From contig NZ_APLF01000009.1 of the NCBI RefSeq assembly GCF_000355905.1, forward strand, positions 124,001 through 188,000: a DNA stretch of 64,000 nucleotides, written 5' to 3'. Position 1 is the stretch's first letter. Every line of letters begins with the position of its first letter. The position numbers and the translations under genes were made by a program. Source of the DNA: Psychroflexus gondwanensis ACAM 44. GTDB taxonomy: Bacteria > Bacteroidota > Bacteroidia > Flavobacteriales > Flavobacteriaceae. Below the pieces are notes generated by a model. It did not search any database. It was not told the origin of the DNA and worked only from the letters and a program-made list of their open reading frames with translations. Shown here in pieces: positions 46,881-55,807 of this stretch.

Positions 46881-47169
46881 CTGTATAATTGTCAACGGGA
46901 GTCTCGATTATTATGGAAGTAATCAAGATGTCTTGTTTTAGAAGCTGAATATAATCATAAGAAATGACTAAGTTTAGTCATTTTAATAAGTATTTTAGCG
47001 TACTAGCTTTTATTAATCTAAAGTACGAGTTGTTTTGCTCTTCGGTGAGATATATTATTGATTCTCCCAAAATCCAACAATACATAGTAATAATATTTAC
47101 ATAAAGCACCGTAACTTGCAGTACGAAAAATCCAAATAAAACATACATGCAACATTTAATATCATTGCT

Positions 47170-48189
47170 ATGGAGGTAATTCTGATAACAGGAGCTGCTG
47201 GCTTTATCGGATTTCATGTTACCAGAAATTTGCTGGAACAAGGTTTTAAAGTTATAGGAATTGATAGTCTAAATACATACTATGATGTAGACTTAAAATA
47301 TGCCCGATTAAATCAGTTGGGAATCGCTAAAAAAGACTCAGAGTTTTATAATCGAGAGGTTAAATCTACTGTCTATGACCAGTTGAGTTTTTACCAACTC
47401 AAATTGGAAGATCGAGCTAACTTGCCGAGTTTGTTTGAGGATCGTCAAATCAATGTGGTATGTAATTTAGCCGCTCAAGCGGGGGTTCGGTACAGTATAG
47501 AAAATCCAAAAGTCTACATCGATACCAACATCACCGGCTTTCTAAATGTCTTGCAATGTATGCGAGAATTTCAGGTAAGTAAAATCGTTTATGCTAGTAG
47601 CTCTAGCGTTTACGGAAATTCTGATGAGGTGCCTTTTAAAGAAGATCAATCGGTAGATCTCCCCATTAGTGTTTATGCAGCTACCAAGAAGACTAACGAG
47701 CTTTTAGCGCATACCTATAGCCATCTCTTTGGAATCCAAAGTATAGGTTTACGTTTCTTTACGGTTTATGGCCCTTGGGGAAGACCAGATATGGCCATGC
47801 ATTTATTTGCTGAAGCCATTACCAAGAATAAGCCCATCAAGGTATTTAATAACGGAGACTTATCTCGAGATTTTACCTATATCGACGATATCGTAGAAGG
47901 AGTTATAGCCACGATCGAAAAAGATTTGCCACATCAAAAAAAGTATGGCATCTATAATATAGGTAATTCCAAGCCTGTTCAACTTTTGGAATTTATCAAA
48001 GCTTTAGAGCTAGCATTTGGTCAAGAAGCGATTAAAGAGATGTATCCAATGCAAGATGGAGATGTAAACCAAACCTGGGCAGATGTAAGTGAGTTGCAGA
48101 AAGATTTCGGATATGCACCAAGCACAGATATTCAAACTGGAATCGATAGATTTGTGGAGTGGTATAAGGAGTATTATGGATTAGTTTAG
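47170..48189 (+). CDS. NAD-dependent epimerase, UDP-glucuronate 4-epimerase type
   Basis: A 339-aa extended short-chain dehydrogenase. GAAGFIG near residue 8 binds NAD; the YAATKK motif carries the catalytic Tyr and Lys after ASSSSVYG. NTYYDVDLKYARL and the GRPDMAMHLF loop are characteristic of UDP-glucuronic acid 4-epimerases (CapI/GAE group), which make UDP-galacturonic acid. It implies an acidic sugar in the polysaccharide. GC content is back to the genome average here. Confidence 0.88.
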   Translation: MEVILITGAAGFIGFHVTRNLLEQGFKVIGIDSLNTYYDVDLKYARLNQLGIAKKDSEFYNREVKSTVYDQLSFYQLKLEDRANLPSLFEDRQINVVCNLAAQAGVRYSIENPKVYIDTNITGFLNVLQCMREFQVSKIVYASSSSVYGNSDEVPFKEDQSVDLPISVYAATKKTNELLAHTYSHLFGIQSIGLRFFTVYGPWGRPDMAMHLFAEAITKNKPIKVFNNGDLSRDFTYIDDIVEGVIATIEKDLPHQKKYGIYNIGNSKPVQLLEFIKALELAFGQEAIKEMYPMQDGDVNQTWADVSELQKDFGYAPSTDIQTGIDRFVEWYKEYYGLV

Positions 48190-48245
48190 CGTTTTTCGTT
48201 TACTGTTCAACGTAAAACGAGAAACTACCAACTAAAAACGAAATT
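48187..48245. repeat. Degenerate short-word linker before the second four-helix-bundle gene
   Basis: GTTTTTC, GTTTACT, GTTCAAC, GTAAAAC, then ACCAACT and AAAAACG words fill the gap from the epimerase stop to 3 bp before the next ATG. The linker after that gene (48599-48646) uses similar words (GTTTACC, GTTTAAC, GAACAAC, AACAACT). Confidence 0.65.
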
Positions 48246-48596
48246 ATGAATTACAAAGAACTTGATGCGTGGAAAGAATCCATGGAGCTTGTACAATTAG
48301 TATATGAAATCACGCAGAAGTTTCCAAGTGAGGAAAAATTTGGTTTAGTCAGTCAATTGAGGAGAGCTTCAGTTTCTGTACCATCAAATATTGCGGAAGG
48401 TTGCAGTAGAAGTTCGAACAAAGAATATAAAAGATTTGTTGAAATTGCGTTAGGCTCAATTTTAGAATTAGAAACTCAGCTTATCATTGCTGCAAAATTA
48501 AAACTGATCCACAGTGAACATCCAGTTTTTAAGAAAATAGAAAATACAATAAAAATAATGCACGGCCTCATTCGCTTTTTGAAAAAGAATAGCTGA
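48246..48596 (+). CDS. Four-helix-bundle protein (23S-IVP/Avd-like)
   Basis: A 116-aa second member of the family, of the more canonical type: MNYKELDAWKESMELVQLVY, then LVSQLRRASVSVPSNIAEGCSR and ALGSILELETQLIIA. It lies between the epimerase and a glycosyltransferase, with short degenerate repeat words on both sides, the same arrangement as the paralogue between wzm and wzt. The two proteins are clearly different in sequence, so this is not a recent duplication. Function unknown. Confidence 0.93.
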   Translation: MNYKELDAWKESMELVQLVYEITQKFPSEEKFGLVSQLRRASVSVPSNIAEGCSRSSNKEYKRFVEIALGSILELETQLIIAAKLKLIHSEHPVFKKIENTIKIMHGLIRFLKKNS

Positions 48597-48647
48597 TATA
48601 CTTTAGCGTTTACCGTTTAACGAACAACGCCCAACTAACAACTTATC

Positions 48648-49805
48648 ATGAAAATCATCATCTTCGACGGTTCTTTTAAAACCACAGCCTTTATCAATCG
48701 CTTGGTTGAAGGTTTGGTGAGCAATGACGTTGAGGTCTTTGTGTTAGGCTTTAATGAAGAACTTAAGCAACCTCTTAAAGGGGTGAAATATATTGCTTTA
48801 GGCAGTAGTGCCAGTAAATGGAAATTTATGTGGACCAGTCTGATTTGGGGTTTAAGATCTAAGTCACTTTTAAAGACTCTTAAGCGTTTGACATCCGGAG
48901 ATAAATCTCAACTCAAACGACAAAACCTAACAGCAGCTTTAGAGTATATTCAACCCGATGTGGTTCATGTGCAATGGGTCTCCAATATTAGTTTGTTTGA
49001 AGATTTACTCAAACCCCAAACCTATAAATTTGTCTTATCACAACGCGGATATCAAACCAACGTGAGGCCTTTTGTGGATAAAGCTAATTTTGAGTATCTC
49101 CAACACTGGCTACCTCGATTTTCAGGATTTCATTCAGTCTCTCAAGCGATCTCCAAAGAAGGGAATAAGATTTATAATAGCCCAAATAAAATTGACCATG
49201 TTGTGTATACAGGGTTGGAGCTATCTAAATTTGAATTTAATCCTCTAGTTGTCCAAAACGAAGTATTAGAAATTATTTCTGTAGGTCGTCCCCATTGGAA
49301 AAAAGGTTACGATATCGCTTTAAAGGCTTTAGCTCTTTTAAAGAAGAAAGGTCTTCAACTCAATTACCAAATAATTGGTGCAGAAGGTAACCAAGAATTG
49401 TTATTTTTAAGAAATGAGTTAGATTTGGAGACTGAAGTGGAATTTTTACCGAAATTACCACAACAAAAGGTTTTTGAAATGATGTCTTCGTCAGATATTT
49501 TTTTATTATCAAGTATAGAAGAAGGCATTGCCAACGTAGCGGTGGAGGCTATGGCTTTGGGTTGTCCAGTCATCTCCACCAATTGTGGGGGAATGGAAGA
49601 ACTCATTACTCATCAAAAAGAAGGCTGGATCGTCCCGGTTTATGATTATAAAGCCATGGCAGCTCAAATTTTGGAATTTAGCCAACTGGATTCAGAATAT
49701 ATCAAAAACATAAAACATGCTGCTCGCTTAAAAGTTGAGCAACAGCATACTGAAATGGAAATGGTAGAGGGGATGATGAGGTTGTATAATCGAGTAGTAA
49801 GGTAG
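48648..49805 (+). CDS. Glycosyltransferase family 4 protein
   Basis: A 385-aa GT-B enzyme. The N-terminal half has the PDVVHVQWVSNISLF interior strand, and the C-terminal half has SVGRPHWKKGYDIALKAL and EEGIANVAVEAMALGCPVISTNCGGMEEL, the EX7E nucleotide-sugar site. The N-terminal glycine loop is reduced (DGSFKTTAFINRL). Probably adds one sugar of the repeat unit. Confidence 0.9.
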   Translation: MKIIIFDGSFKTTAFINRLVEGLVSNDVEVFVLGFNEELKQPLKGVKYIALGSSASKWKFMWTSLIWGLRSKSLLKTLKRLTSGDKSQLKRQNLTAALEYIQPDVVHVQWVSNISLFEDLLKPQTYKFVLSQRGYQTNVRPFVDKANFEYLQHWLPRFSGFHSVSQAISKEGNKIYNSPNKIDHVVYTGLELSKFEFNPLVVQNEVLEIISVGRPHWKKGYDIALKALALLKKKGLQLNYQIIGAEGNQELLFLRNELDLETEVEFLPKLPQQKVFEMMSSSDIFLLSSIEEGIANVAVEAMALGCPVISTNCGGMEELITHQKEGWIVPVYDYKAMAAQILEFSQLDSEYIKNIKHAARLKVEQQHTEMEMVEGMMRLYNRVVR

Positions 49806-50230
49806 TTGAGGGTCAAAGAGTCGAGAGTTGAAGAGTCGAAGAGTTGCGAGTCAATGAGTCGAGAGTTGAAGATTCGAGGGTCAAGGAGTCGAAGGGTCGA
49901 AGAGTTGTAATATGTTTCAACATCGAGCGGAGTCGAGATGGAGTTTGTTCTCGATACTTCGACTTTCGCTCAGCACTGGCAAGCTCGAACGTAAACAATG
50001 ATAACGGTTTCATTTATTGAAGATCTGAATCGAACCTAAACAAGATGGTGGTGTTTTCTCTCATGTTTCAACATCGAGCACTTAAACTCTTCAGCATAAA
50101 CTCTGTCGAGATACATTTAACTTACATTATACAAAAGTTCTCGACTCCGTTCGAACATAAACAAATTGGAAATACTATTTTTGAATCCTTATAACCGATT
50201 TCACGAATAAACCAGTGTTTGAATACTCTA
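49806..50230. repeat. GAGTC-word array and dispersed elements
   Basis: 49806-49905 is a tract of 7-8-bp words such as GAAGAGTC, GAGAGTT and GAGGGTC. Then come TGTTTCAACATCGAGC elements (two of eight copies in the locus), a TTCGACTTTCGCTCAGCACT element and one copy of the GTTCTCGACTCCG minisatellite core. The last roughly 110 bp before the start codon are nearly identical to those before 53069. No gene. Confidence 0.85.
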
Positions 50231-51628
50231 ATGAAAAAAATAAAAACTCCCATCATCCCCATCCACCAAACTTTCGTCAAGATCAAAAACGAACCTGAGG
50301 AGTTGGACCATAAAGCGATTTGCTTGTTCGCCGCTACCGGTTTCTTTTGGGATGATAGCACGTATTGGAAACATAAAAAAGTCTTACGTCCAGGAACGAT
50401 TAGTGAGATTGATAACAACGGCTACTTGGTAAGCTCGAAAGCTTGGTTTAAGTGGTATTATAAACCCAGAACTCAAAGCTTTGTTGCTTCTTTACAGCAA
50501 TACCAAGAGTTATTTGAGCAAATCATAGAGGAGCAAATCGGAGATCAACAAGCGATTTTGCCTTTGTCTGGAGGTTTGGATAGCCGAAGTCAGGCCGTGG
50601 CTTTAAAAAAATTAGGAAAAAAGGTGGCGTCCTATTCCTATTCGTTCCAAGGTGGTTACAAAGAGCATAAGATCAGCCAGCAAATCGCTAAAGTTTGTGA
50701 TTTTGAGTTTCAGGCTTTTGAGATTCCACCCCATTATTTATGGGATAGTATAGATGAGTTAGCCGAGATCAATCAATGCTATTCTGAGTTTACGCATCCC
50801 CGTCAGATGGGAGTGTTGGAGGAGCTTAAAAAAATGGAAGGACTGTTTTCTCTAGGCCATTGGGGAGATGTTTTATTTGATAAGGGCGGTGATGAAGGTA
50901 TTCAAGACCAGGATTTAGTGGATTATATCCATAAAAAAGTAATCAAGAAAGGAGGAATGGAATTGGCACAATCCATATGGCAGTCCTGGAATTTAGAAGG
51001 TGATTTTAAGACTTATTTGAAGGAGACTACTCAGACCTTGCTCAAACGAATTGACATCCAAAACACCTCAGCTAAAGTAAGAGCATTTAAATCGATGTAC
51101 TGGGCGCCTCGCTGGACCAGTATTAATTTAAGTGTGTTTGCAGCGGCTCATCCAATTACTTTGCCTTATTATGATGATCGCATGTGCGAGTTAATTTGTC
51201 AGCTTCCAGAAGCCCATTTGGCCGATCGAAAATTACAAATCGAATACATCAAGCAAAACAATCCGCAGGTCGCTAAAATTGTTTGGCAAGATCAAAAGCC
51301 TTTTAATCTGACTAATTTTCAAAAGAACAAAACACCCTATAATTTACCATATCGAGTTGTCGACAAACTCAAACGTGAAGTCCAAGCCAAACTAGGCAAG
51401 AAATTCATTCAGCGCAATTGGGAATTGCAGTTTTTAGGAAAAGAGAATGAAAGACAATTAGAATCGCATTTATTTAATTCCAATTTTAAAGACTTTGTGG
51501 ATCCGAGTCTAGTCAAAGATCTGTATACTAAATTTAAAACCCAAGATCAAGTGTTTTATTCGCATCCTGTGAGTATGTTGTTGACGTTGAGTGTTTGGAA
51601 TAGCAGGGAGTTGAGTAGTCGTGAGTAG
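50231..51628 (+). CDS. Asparagine-synthase-like amidotransferase domain protein
   Basis: A 465-aa protein with the ATP-pyrophosphatase loop PLSGGLDSRSQ at 111-121 and further asparagine synthase segments (GHWGDVLFDKGG, YYDDRMCELICQLPEAHLADRKL). The N-terminal 95 residues resemble the second half of the glutaminase domain (TGFFWDDSTYWKHKKVLRPGTI), but the catalytic N-terminal Cys is absent. It should adenylate a carboxylate and may use ammonia or another amine, for example to amidate a uronic acid. Start 50231 is supported by the duplicated upstream block shared with 53069; an ATG at 50219 is less likely. Confidence 0.82.
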   Translation: MKKIKTPIIPIHQTFVKIKNEPEELDHKAICLFAATGFFWDDSTYWKHKKVLRPGTISEIDNNGYLVSSKAWFKWYYKPRTQSFVASLQQYQELFEQIIEEQIGDQQAILPLSGGLDSRSQAVALKKLGKKVASYSYSFQGGYKEHKISQQIAKVCDFEFQAFEIPPHYLWDSIDELAEINQCYSEFTHPRQMGVLEELKKMEGLFSLGHWGDVLFDKGGDEGIQDQDLVDYIHKKVIKKGGMELAQSIWQSWNLEGDFKTYLKETTQTLLKRIDIQNTSAKVRAFKSMYWAPRWTSINLSVFAAAHPITLPYYDDRMCELICQLPEAHLADRKLQIEYIKQNNPQVAKIVWQDQKPFNLTNFQKNKTPYNLPYRVVDKLKREVQAKLGKKFIQRNWELQFLGKENERQLESHLFNSNFKDFVDPSLVKDLYTKFKTQDQVFYSHPVSMLLTLSVWNSRELSSRE

Positions 51629-53068
51629 TGTTGAGTCGTGAGTAGGTAGTTAAAGAGTCAAGTAGACAAGGATCGAGGGTCAAAGAGTAGAAGGGTCGAG
51701 AGTCAATGAGTCGAGAGTCAATGAGTCGAGAGTCAAAGTTTGAAGGATTTTACTATGTTTCAACATCGAGCTGCCTGTACTGAGCGTAGACGTAGTAGGG
51801 TCGAGATGCATTTAACTTACATTATACAAAAGTTCTCGATACTTCGACTTTCGCTCAGCACTGGCAAGCTTGAACATAAACAAGGGTAGAAGGGTTTAAA
51901 GCTAAAATATCGAAAGGTGAATAACTTTATTTTCTTTTGCCCCTCCCTAAAGGGTGAGAAAATAAAGCATTTGAAATAAAAGGATTATTTTAGTAAGATT
52001 GAAGCCATCCACCCTTTAGGGTCGGGGCCAAGATGGCGGAGTTTTCTCCCGTGTTTCAACATCGAGCACTTCAACTCTGCAGCATAAAGTCTGTCGAGAT
52101 GGATTTTGTTGTCGATACTTTAACTTTCGCTCAGCACTTGCAAGCTCGAACATAAACAACGATATCGGTTTTAATTATTAAAGATCTGAATTGAACCTAA
52201 ATATAATGGCGGTGTTTTCTCCCATGTTTCAACATCGAGCTGCCTGAATTGAGCGGAGACCTAGTAGAGTCGAGAGTCGAGCGTCAAGGAGTCGAGGGTA
52301 AACTAGTCGAGAGTCAATGGGTCAAAGAGTCGAAGGTTAAAAGGTCAAGTTTTGAAGAGTTGTAATATGTTTCAACATCGAGCGGAGTCGAGATGCATTT
52401 AACTCACATTATACAAAAGTTCTGGATACTTCAACTTTCGCTCAGCACGAGCAAATTCGAACATAAACTACGTGGAAGGATCTCAATTGTCTGTTTTTCT
52501 GATTCTAACACTTAAGCGAACAAGAATAAATAAAAAGTTCTCGATACTTCGACTTTCGCTAAGCACTGGCAAGCTCGAACATAAACAAGGGTAGAAGGGT
52601 TTAAAGCTAAAATATCGAAAGGTGAATAACTTTATTTTCTTTTGCCCCTCCCTAAAAGGTGAGAAAATAAAGCATTTGAAATAAAAGGATTATTTTAGTA
52701 AGATTGAAGCCATCCACCCTTTAGGGTCGGGGCCAAGATGGCGGTATTTTCTCTCATGTTTCAACATCGAGCTGCCTGAATTGAGCGGAGACCTAGTAGA
52801 GTCGAGAGTCGAGAGTCGAGCGTCAAGGAGTCGAGGGTAAACTAGTCGAGAGTCAAAGAGTCGAAGGTTAAAAGGTCAAGGTTTGAAGAGTTGTAATATG
52901 TTTCAACATCGAGCTGCCTGTACTGAGCGAAGACGTAGTAGGGTCGAGATGCATTTAACTTACATTATACAAAAGTTCTCGACTCCGCTCGAACATAAAC
53001 AAAAGAGAAATACTATTTTTGAATACTTATAACCGATTACACGAATAAACCAGTATTCGAATATTCTA
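51629..53068. repeat. Large repeat mosaic between glycan genes
   Basis: A stretch of 1.44 kb without a gene. It has GAGTCAATGAGTCGA-type word tracts (51629-51745, 52258-52365, 52795-52895), six of the eight TGTTTCAACATCGAGC elements, CTTCGACTTTCGCTCAGCAC elements, and a 212-bp block (51828-52039) repeated at 52533-52744 with only a few mismatches. The block includes a CTTTATTTTCT...AGAAAATAAAG hairpin. It ends with the minisatellite core and the block shared with the region before 50231. Confidence 0.9.
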
Positions 53069-54169
53069 ATGAAAAAACTAAAAATCCTATACACTATCCC
53101 CAACTTCGATACTGCCGGGAGTGGCAAGGTGGTTTATGATTTAGTGAAGGGCTTAGATAAAACGCGATTTGAACCAGAGATTTTAGTTAAGCATAACCGA
53201 GGTGAGTTTTTTAAAGAGGTGGAAAAGTTAGGAGTGCCTATTCATGTATTCAATTACGAGACAGACTACTATCCGCTGTGGAGTTTTCCTAGGCGACTAT
53301 GGAAAGTGGTCCGATTTTTTAAAGGATTAGATGTGGATATCATTCATTCTTGGCATTGGAGTTCAGATTTTTCTGAACCTCTCGCTGCACGCTTAGCTGG
53401 AAAATCCTTTATCTATACCAAGAAAGCTATGGGTTGGGGCAATAAAGCTTGGATTTGGAGGTCAAAACTTAGCCATCACGTCATTGCAATTAATAAAGCA
53501 ATGATGACTGAGTTTTTCGGGAATTCTTCACGTATAAAAGCGACCTACTTGCCCTTGGGTTTGGATACCGAAGTCTATAAACCCAGACCTTATAATCAAG
53601 TGATTGCAGATCAGTATGACTTTCAAAAAACTGACTTCGTAGTGATTTCGGTGGTAAATATGGTGGAAGTCAAAGGCATTGAAATTTTAATTGAGGCCGT
53701 TATCCAGTCTCAAATTCCAAATATAAAATTACTCTTAGTGGGTAATGATCAAACGGATTATGTGGATATGTTAAGAGTTCAGTCTAAAATGCATTCCAAC
53801 ATTATTTTTACTGGAAAACAAGCGGAGGTTCAAAACTTCTTATCGGTAGCTGATGTCTTTGTGATCCCAACCAAGAATGAAGGCGAAGGTATGCCTATGG
53901 CACCTGTTGAAGCTATGGCAATGGGAATACCAGTTATCGGCTCTGGGGTTGCTGGGATAGAAGATATTTTAGAAGGCTTCGACGACTGGCTATTTGAAGC
54001 AAGTAACATTGAAGAACTTGCTAAATTACTGCAAAAAATTCACCAGTTACCTCAACATGACTTGAGAAAACTTAGAGAGCAAATACGTCAAAAAGTTGCA
54101 AGGAGTTATCCTATCGAAATGTTTATAAAAACAAGAAGTAATCTTTATGAAAAACTCTATAATAAATAA
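53069..54169 (+). CDS. Glycosyltransferase family 4 protein
   Basis: A 366-aa GT-B enzyme. ILYTIPNFDTAGSGKVVYDL is the N-terminal glycine loop, DIIHSWHWSSDF the interior, and EGEGMPMAPVEAMAMGIPVIGS the nucleotide-sugar EX7E site. The last seven codons overlap the following sulfotransferase gene. Its upstream 110 bp and first codons match those of the asparagine-synthase-like gene. Confidence 0.92.
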   Translation: MKKLKILYTIPNFDTAGSGKVVYDLVKGLDKTRFEPEILVKHNRGEFFKEVEKLGVPIHVFNYETDYYPLWSFPRRLWKVVRFFKGLDVDIIHSWHWSSDFSEPLAARLAGKSFIYTKKAMGWGNKAWIWRSKLSHHVIAINKAMMTEFFGNSSRIKATYLPLGLDTEVYKPRPYNQVIADQYDFQKTDFVVISVVNMVEVKGIEILIEAVIQSQIPNIKLLLVGNDQTDYVDMLRVQSKMHSNIIFTGKQAEVQNFLSVADVFVIPTKNEGEGMPMAPVEAMAMGIPVIGSGVAGIEDILEGFDDWLFEASNIEELAKLLQKIHQLPQHDLRKLREQIRQKVARSYPIEMFIKTRSNLYEKLYNK

Positions 54170-54959
54170 AGTTAAAAGCTCAAGTAAATTTAAGAAATTT
54201 AATAGGTCTTTTAAAGTTTTCTATGCAAACAACTTTATTAATAATTCTAAATGGTTACCTGAGAAATATGATAGAATATATCATCTTCATATTAGAAAAT
54301 CTGGAGGTACATCTATAAATTCTGCTTTCTGGAATTTATCTGATTTACATCTTGATATGTTTGGAAGAGAACCTATTATAAATAAGAAAGGAAAGACTTT
54401 TGTAAGAATGAGCAAAGAATTAATAGAACACTCTAATTATTTTTATGCAAGTTCACATTTTCCGTTGTGGCAGATTACGTTAAGGCCTAATACGTATTCT
54501 TTTACAGTTTTAAGGGATCCATACAAGAGGTTAGTTTCCTTGTATAAATATTACAATTGGGTAAGTCAAGTCGACCCAGAAGTAGGTCCAAAATTGGATC
54601 CAACTTATCCAATACTTTATAATCAAAAATCATTGTTGAATAAGTCTTTTAAGGAGTTTATGCTTAATCTAAGTGACAAATACCTTTTTGGTCAACTTTA
54701 CTTTTACAGCAAAAATAAAGATGTAAAAGAAGCAATTCAAAGCTTAACGGAAATCAATAAAGTGTTTTTCCTAAGTGATTATGAGACTGTTTTACCTGCA
54801 TTAAATAAAGATCTAAATTTAAGCCTTAGAGAGCCTGGTAGAAAAAGAGATTTTGGGGATGTAAATTTTAATATTGATGATGAAGAAAAAGAATATGCTA
54901 TCCATATTTTAAGGGATGAGATCAAATTTTATAATAAAGCTAAACAAATATATAGTTGA
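54147..54959 (+). CDS. Sulfotransferase family protein
   Basis: A 270-aa protein with YHLHIRKSGGTSINSAFW as the 5'-phosphosulfate loop at about 45-62 and FTVLRDPYKRLVSLYKYYN as the 3'-phosphate segment near 110-130, as in sulfotransferase family 2. A basic N terminus precedes the domain. AT-rich compared with the glycosyltransferase before it, with which it overlaps by 23 bp. Likely sulfates the surface glycan. Confidence 0.85.
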   Translation: MKNSIINKVKSSSKFKKFNRSFKVFYANNFINNSKWLPEKYDRIYHLHIRKSGGTSINSAFWNLSDLHLDMFGREPIINKKGKTFVRMSKELIEHSNYFYASSHFPLWQITLRPNTYSFTVLRDPYKRLVSLYKYYNWVSQVDPEVGPKLDPTYPILYNQKSLLNKSFKEFMLNLSDKYLFGQLYFYSKNKDVKEAIQSLTEINKVFFLSDYETVLPALNKDLNLSLREPGRKRDFGDVNFNIDDEEKEYAIHILRDEIKFYNKAKQIYS

Positions 54960-55807
54960 AAAGGTTTAATAAACACACCTTAGTTGTAGGCTCTGCTAGA
55001 AGTGGAACCAGTTGGTTAAGTGAGAACATGGCTAAAGTGTTTCGTTACAGAATGCTTTTTGAACCAGAACATACCGATAATACAAAGCAGGGTCACTTGG
55101 TAGCCGACCAAATGATCACCAATAAAAATCAAGACAATTATACTGAAGGGTTGAGATATCTGCAACGGGTATTAAGTAATCGAGTAGATTCTGACTGGAT
55201 TGCACAAAACTCAAATAGAACCTACAAAAGGCATTTATGGCCCTTTATTCCTAAGCATTTTGTCATTAAACTGGTGAGAGGAAACCTTTTGGCTCCTTTT
55301 ATAAGCCAGTATTTTGAAATTCCTGTAGTGCATGTCGTTCGTCATCCTCTAGAGGTTATCAAATCTCAACAACGGGTCAGATTTCCTTGGTTGTATGATT
55401 TATCTTACTTTTTGAAGCAAGAAGAGTTAATAGATATAATCTATAATAAATACGATATAAATATCAAAGACTTTATTCACAAAAGTAAAGTTGAAATTTT
55501 GGCGTTGCGCTGGTGTATAGAAAATGTTGTGGTTTTGGAAGATTTAAAAGCAGGACAATCAGATCAATACCATGTAGTCAAACATGAAGATTTACGAAAA
55601 GACGTTGAGGTCTATAAGGCTTTATGTCAAACACTAGGGATTGAAGTCTTAGGGCACATAGATAATGAATATAAAAAGCCTTCCACAAAAGCCCATCCTA
55701 AATCTTCGGTTCGTGGAGGGTTAGAATTAGATAACTTATCAGAAGTCGAGTTAGAAAACATAAAAGTAGTGCTGGATCAGTTTAATCAATCCCTTTATAG
55801 CTTATGA
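54956..55807 (+). CDS. Sulfotransferase family protein
   Basis: A 283-aa protein of a different sulfotransferase branch. LVVGSARSGTSWLSENMAKV is the PAPS loop and VVHVVRHPLEVIKSQQRVRFPW the 3'-phosphate segment with Arg and Ser ligands; the C-terminal AHPKSSVRGG resembles the RKG-type lid. The start is TTG at 54956 within a TTGA overlap with the preceding gene, and the stop overlaps the next ATG, so four genes from 53069 appear coupled. Confidence 0.86.
   Translation: MKRFNKHTLVVGSARSGTSWLSENMAKVFRYRMLFEPEHTDNTKQGHLVADQMITNKNQDNYTEGLRYLQRVLSNRVDSDWIAQNSNRTYKRHLWPFIPKHFVIKLVRGNLLAPFISQYFEIPVVHVVRHPLEVIKSQQRVRFPWLYDLSYFLKQEELIDIIYNKYDINIKDFIHKSKVEILALRWCIENVVVLEDLKAGQSDQYHVVKHEDLRKDVEVYKALCQTLGIEVLGHIDNEYKKPSTKAHPKSSVRGGLELDNLSEVELENIKVVLDQFNQSLYSL

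Noticed and set aside
46978-47241. Minus-strand frame of 87 aa before the epimerase
   Set aside because: It overlaps the epimerase start, is AT-driven and shows no family features.
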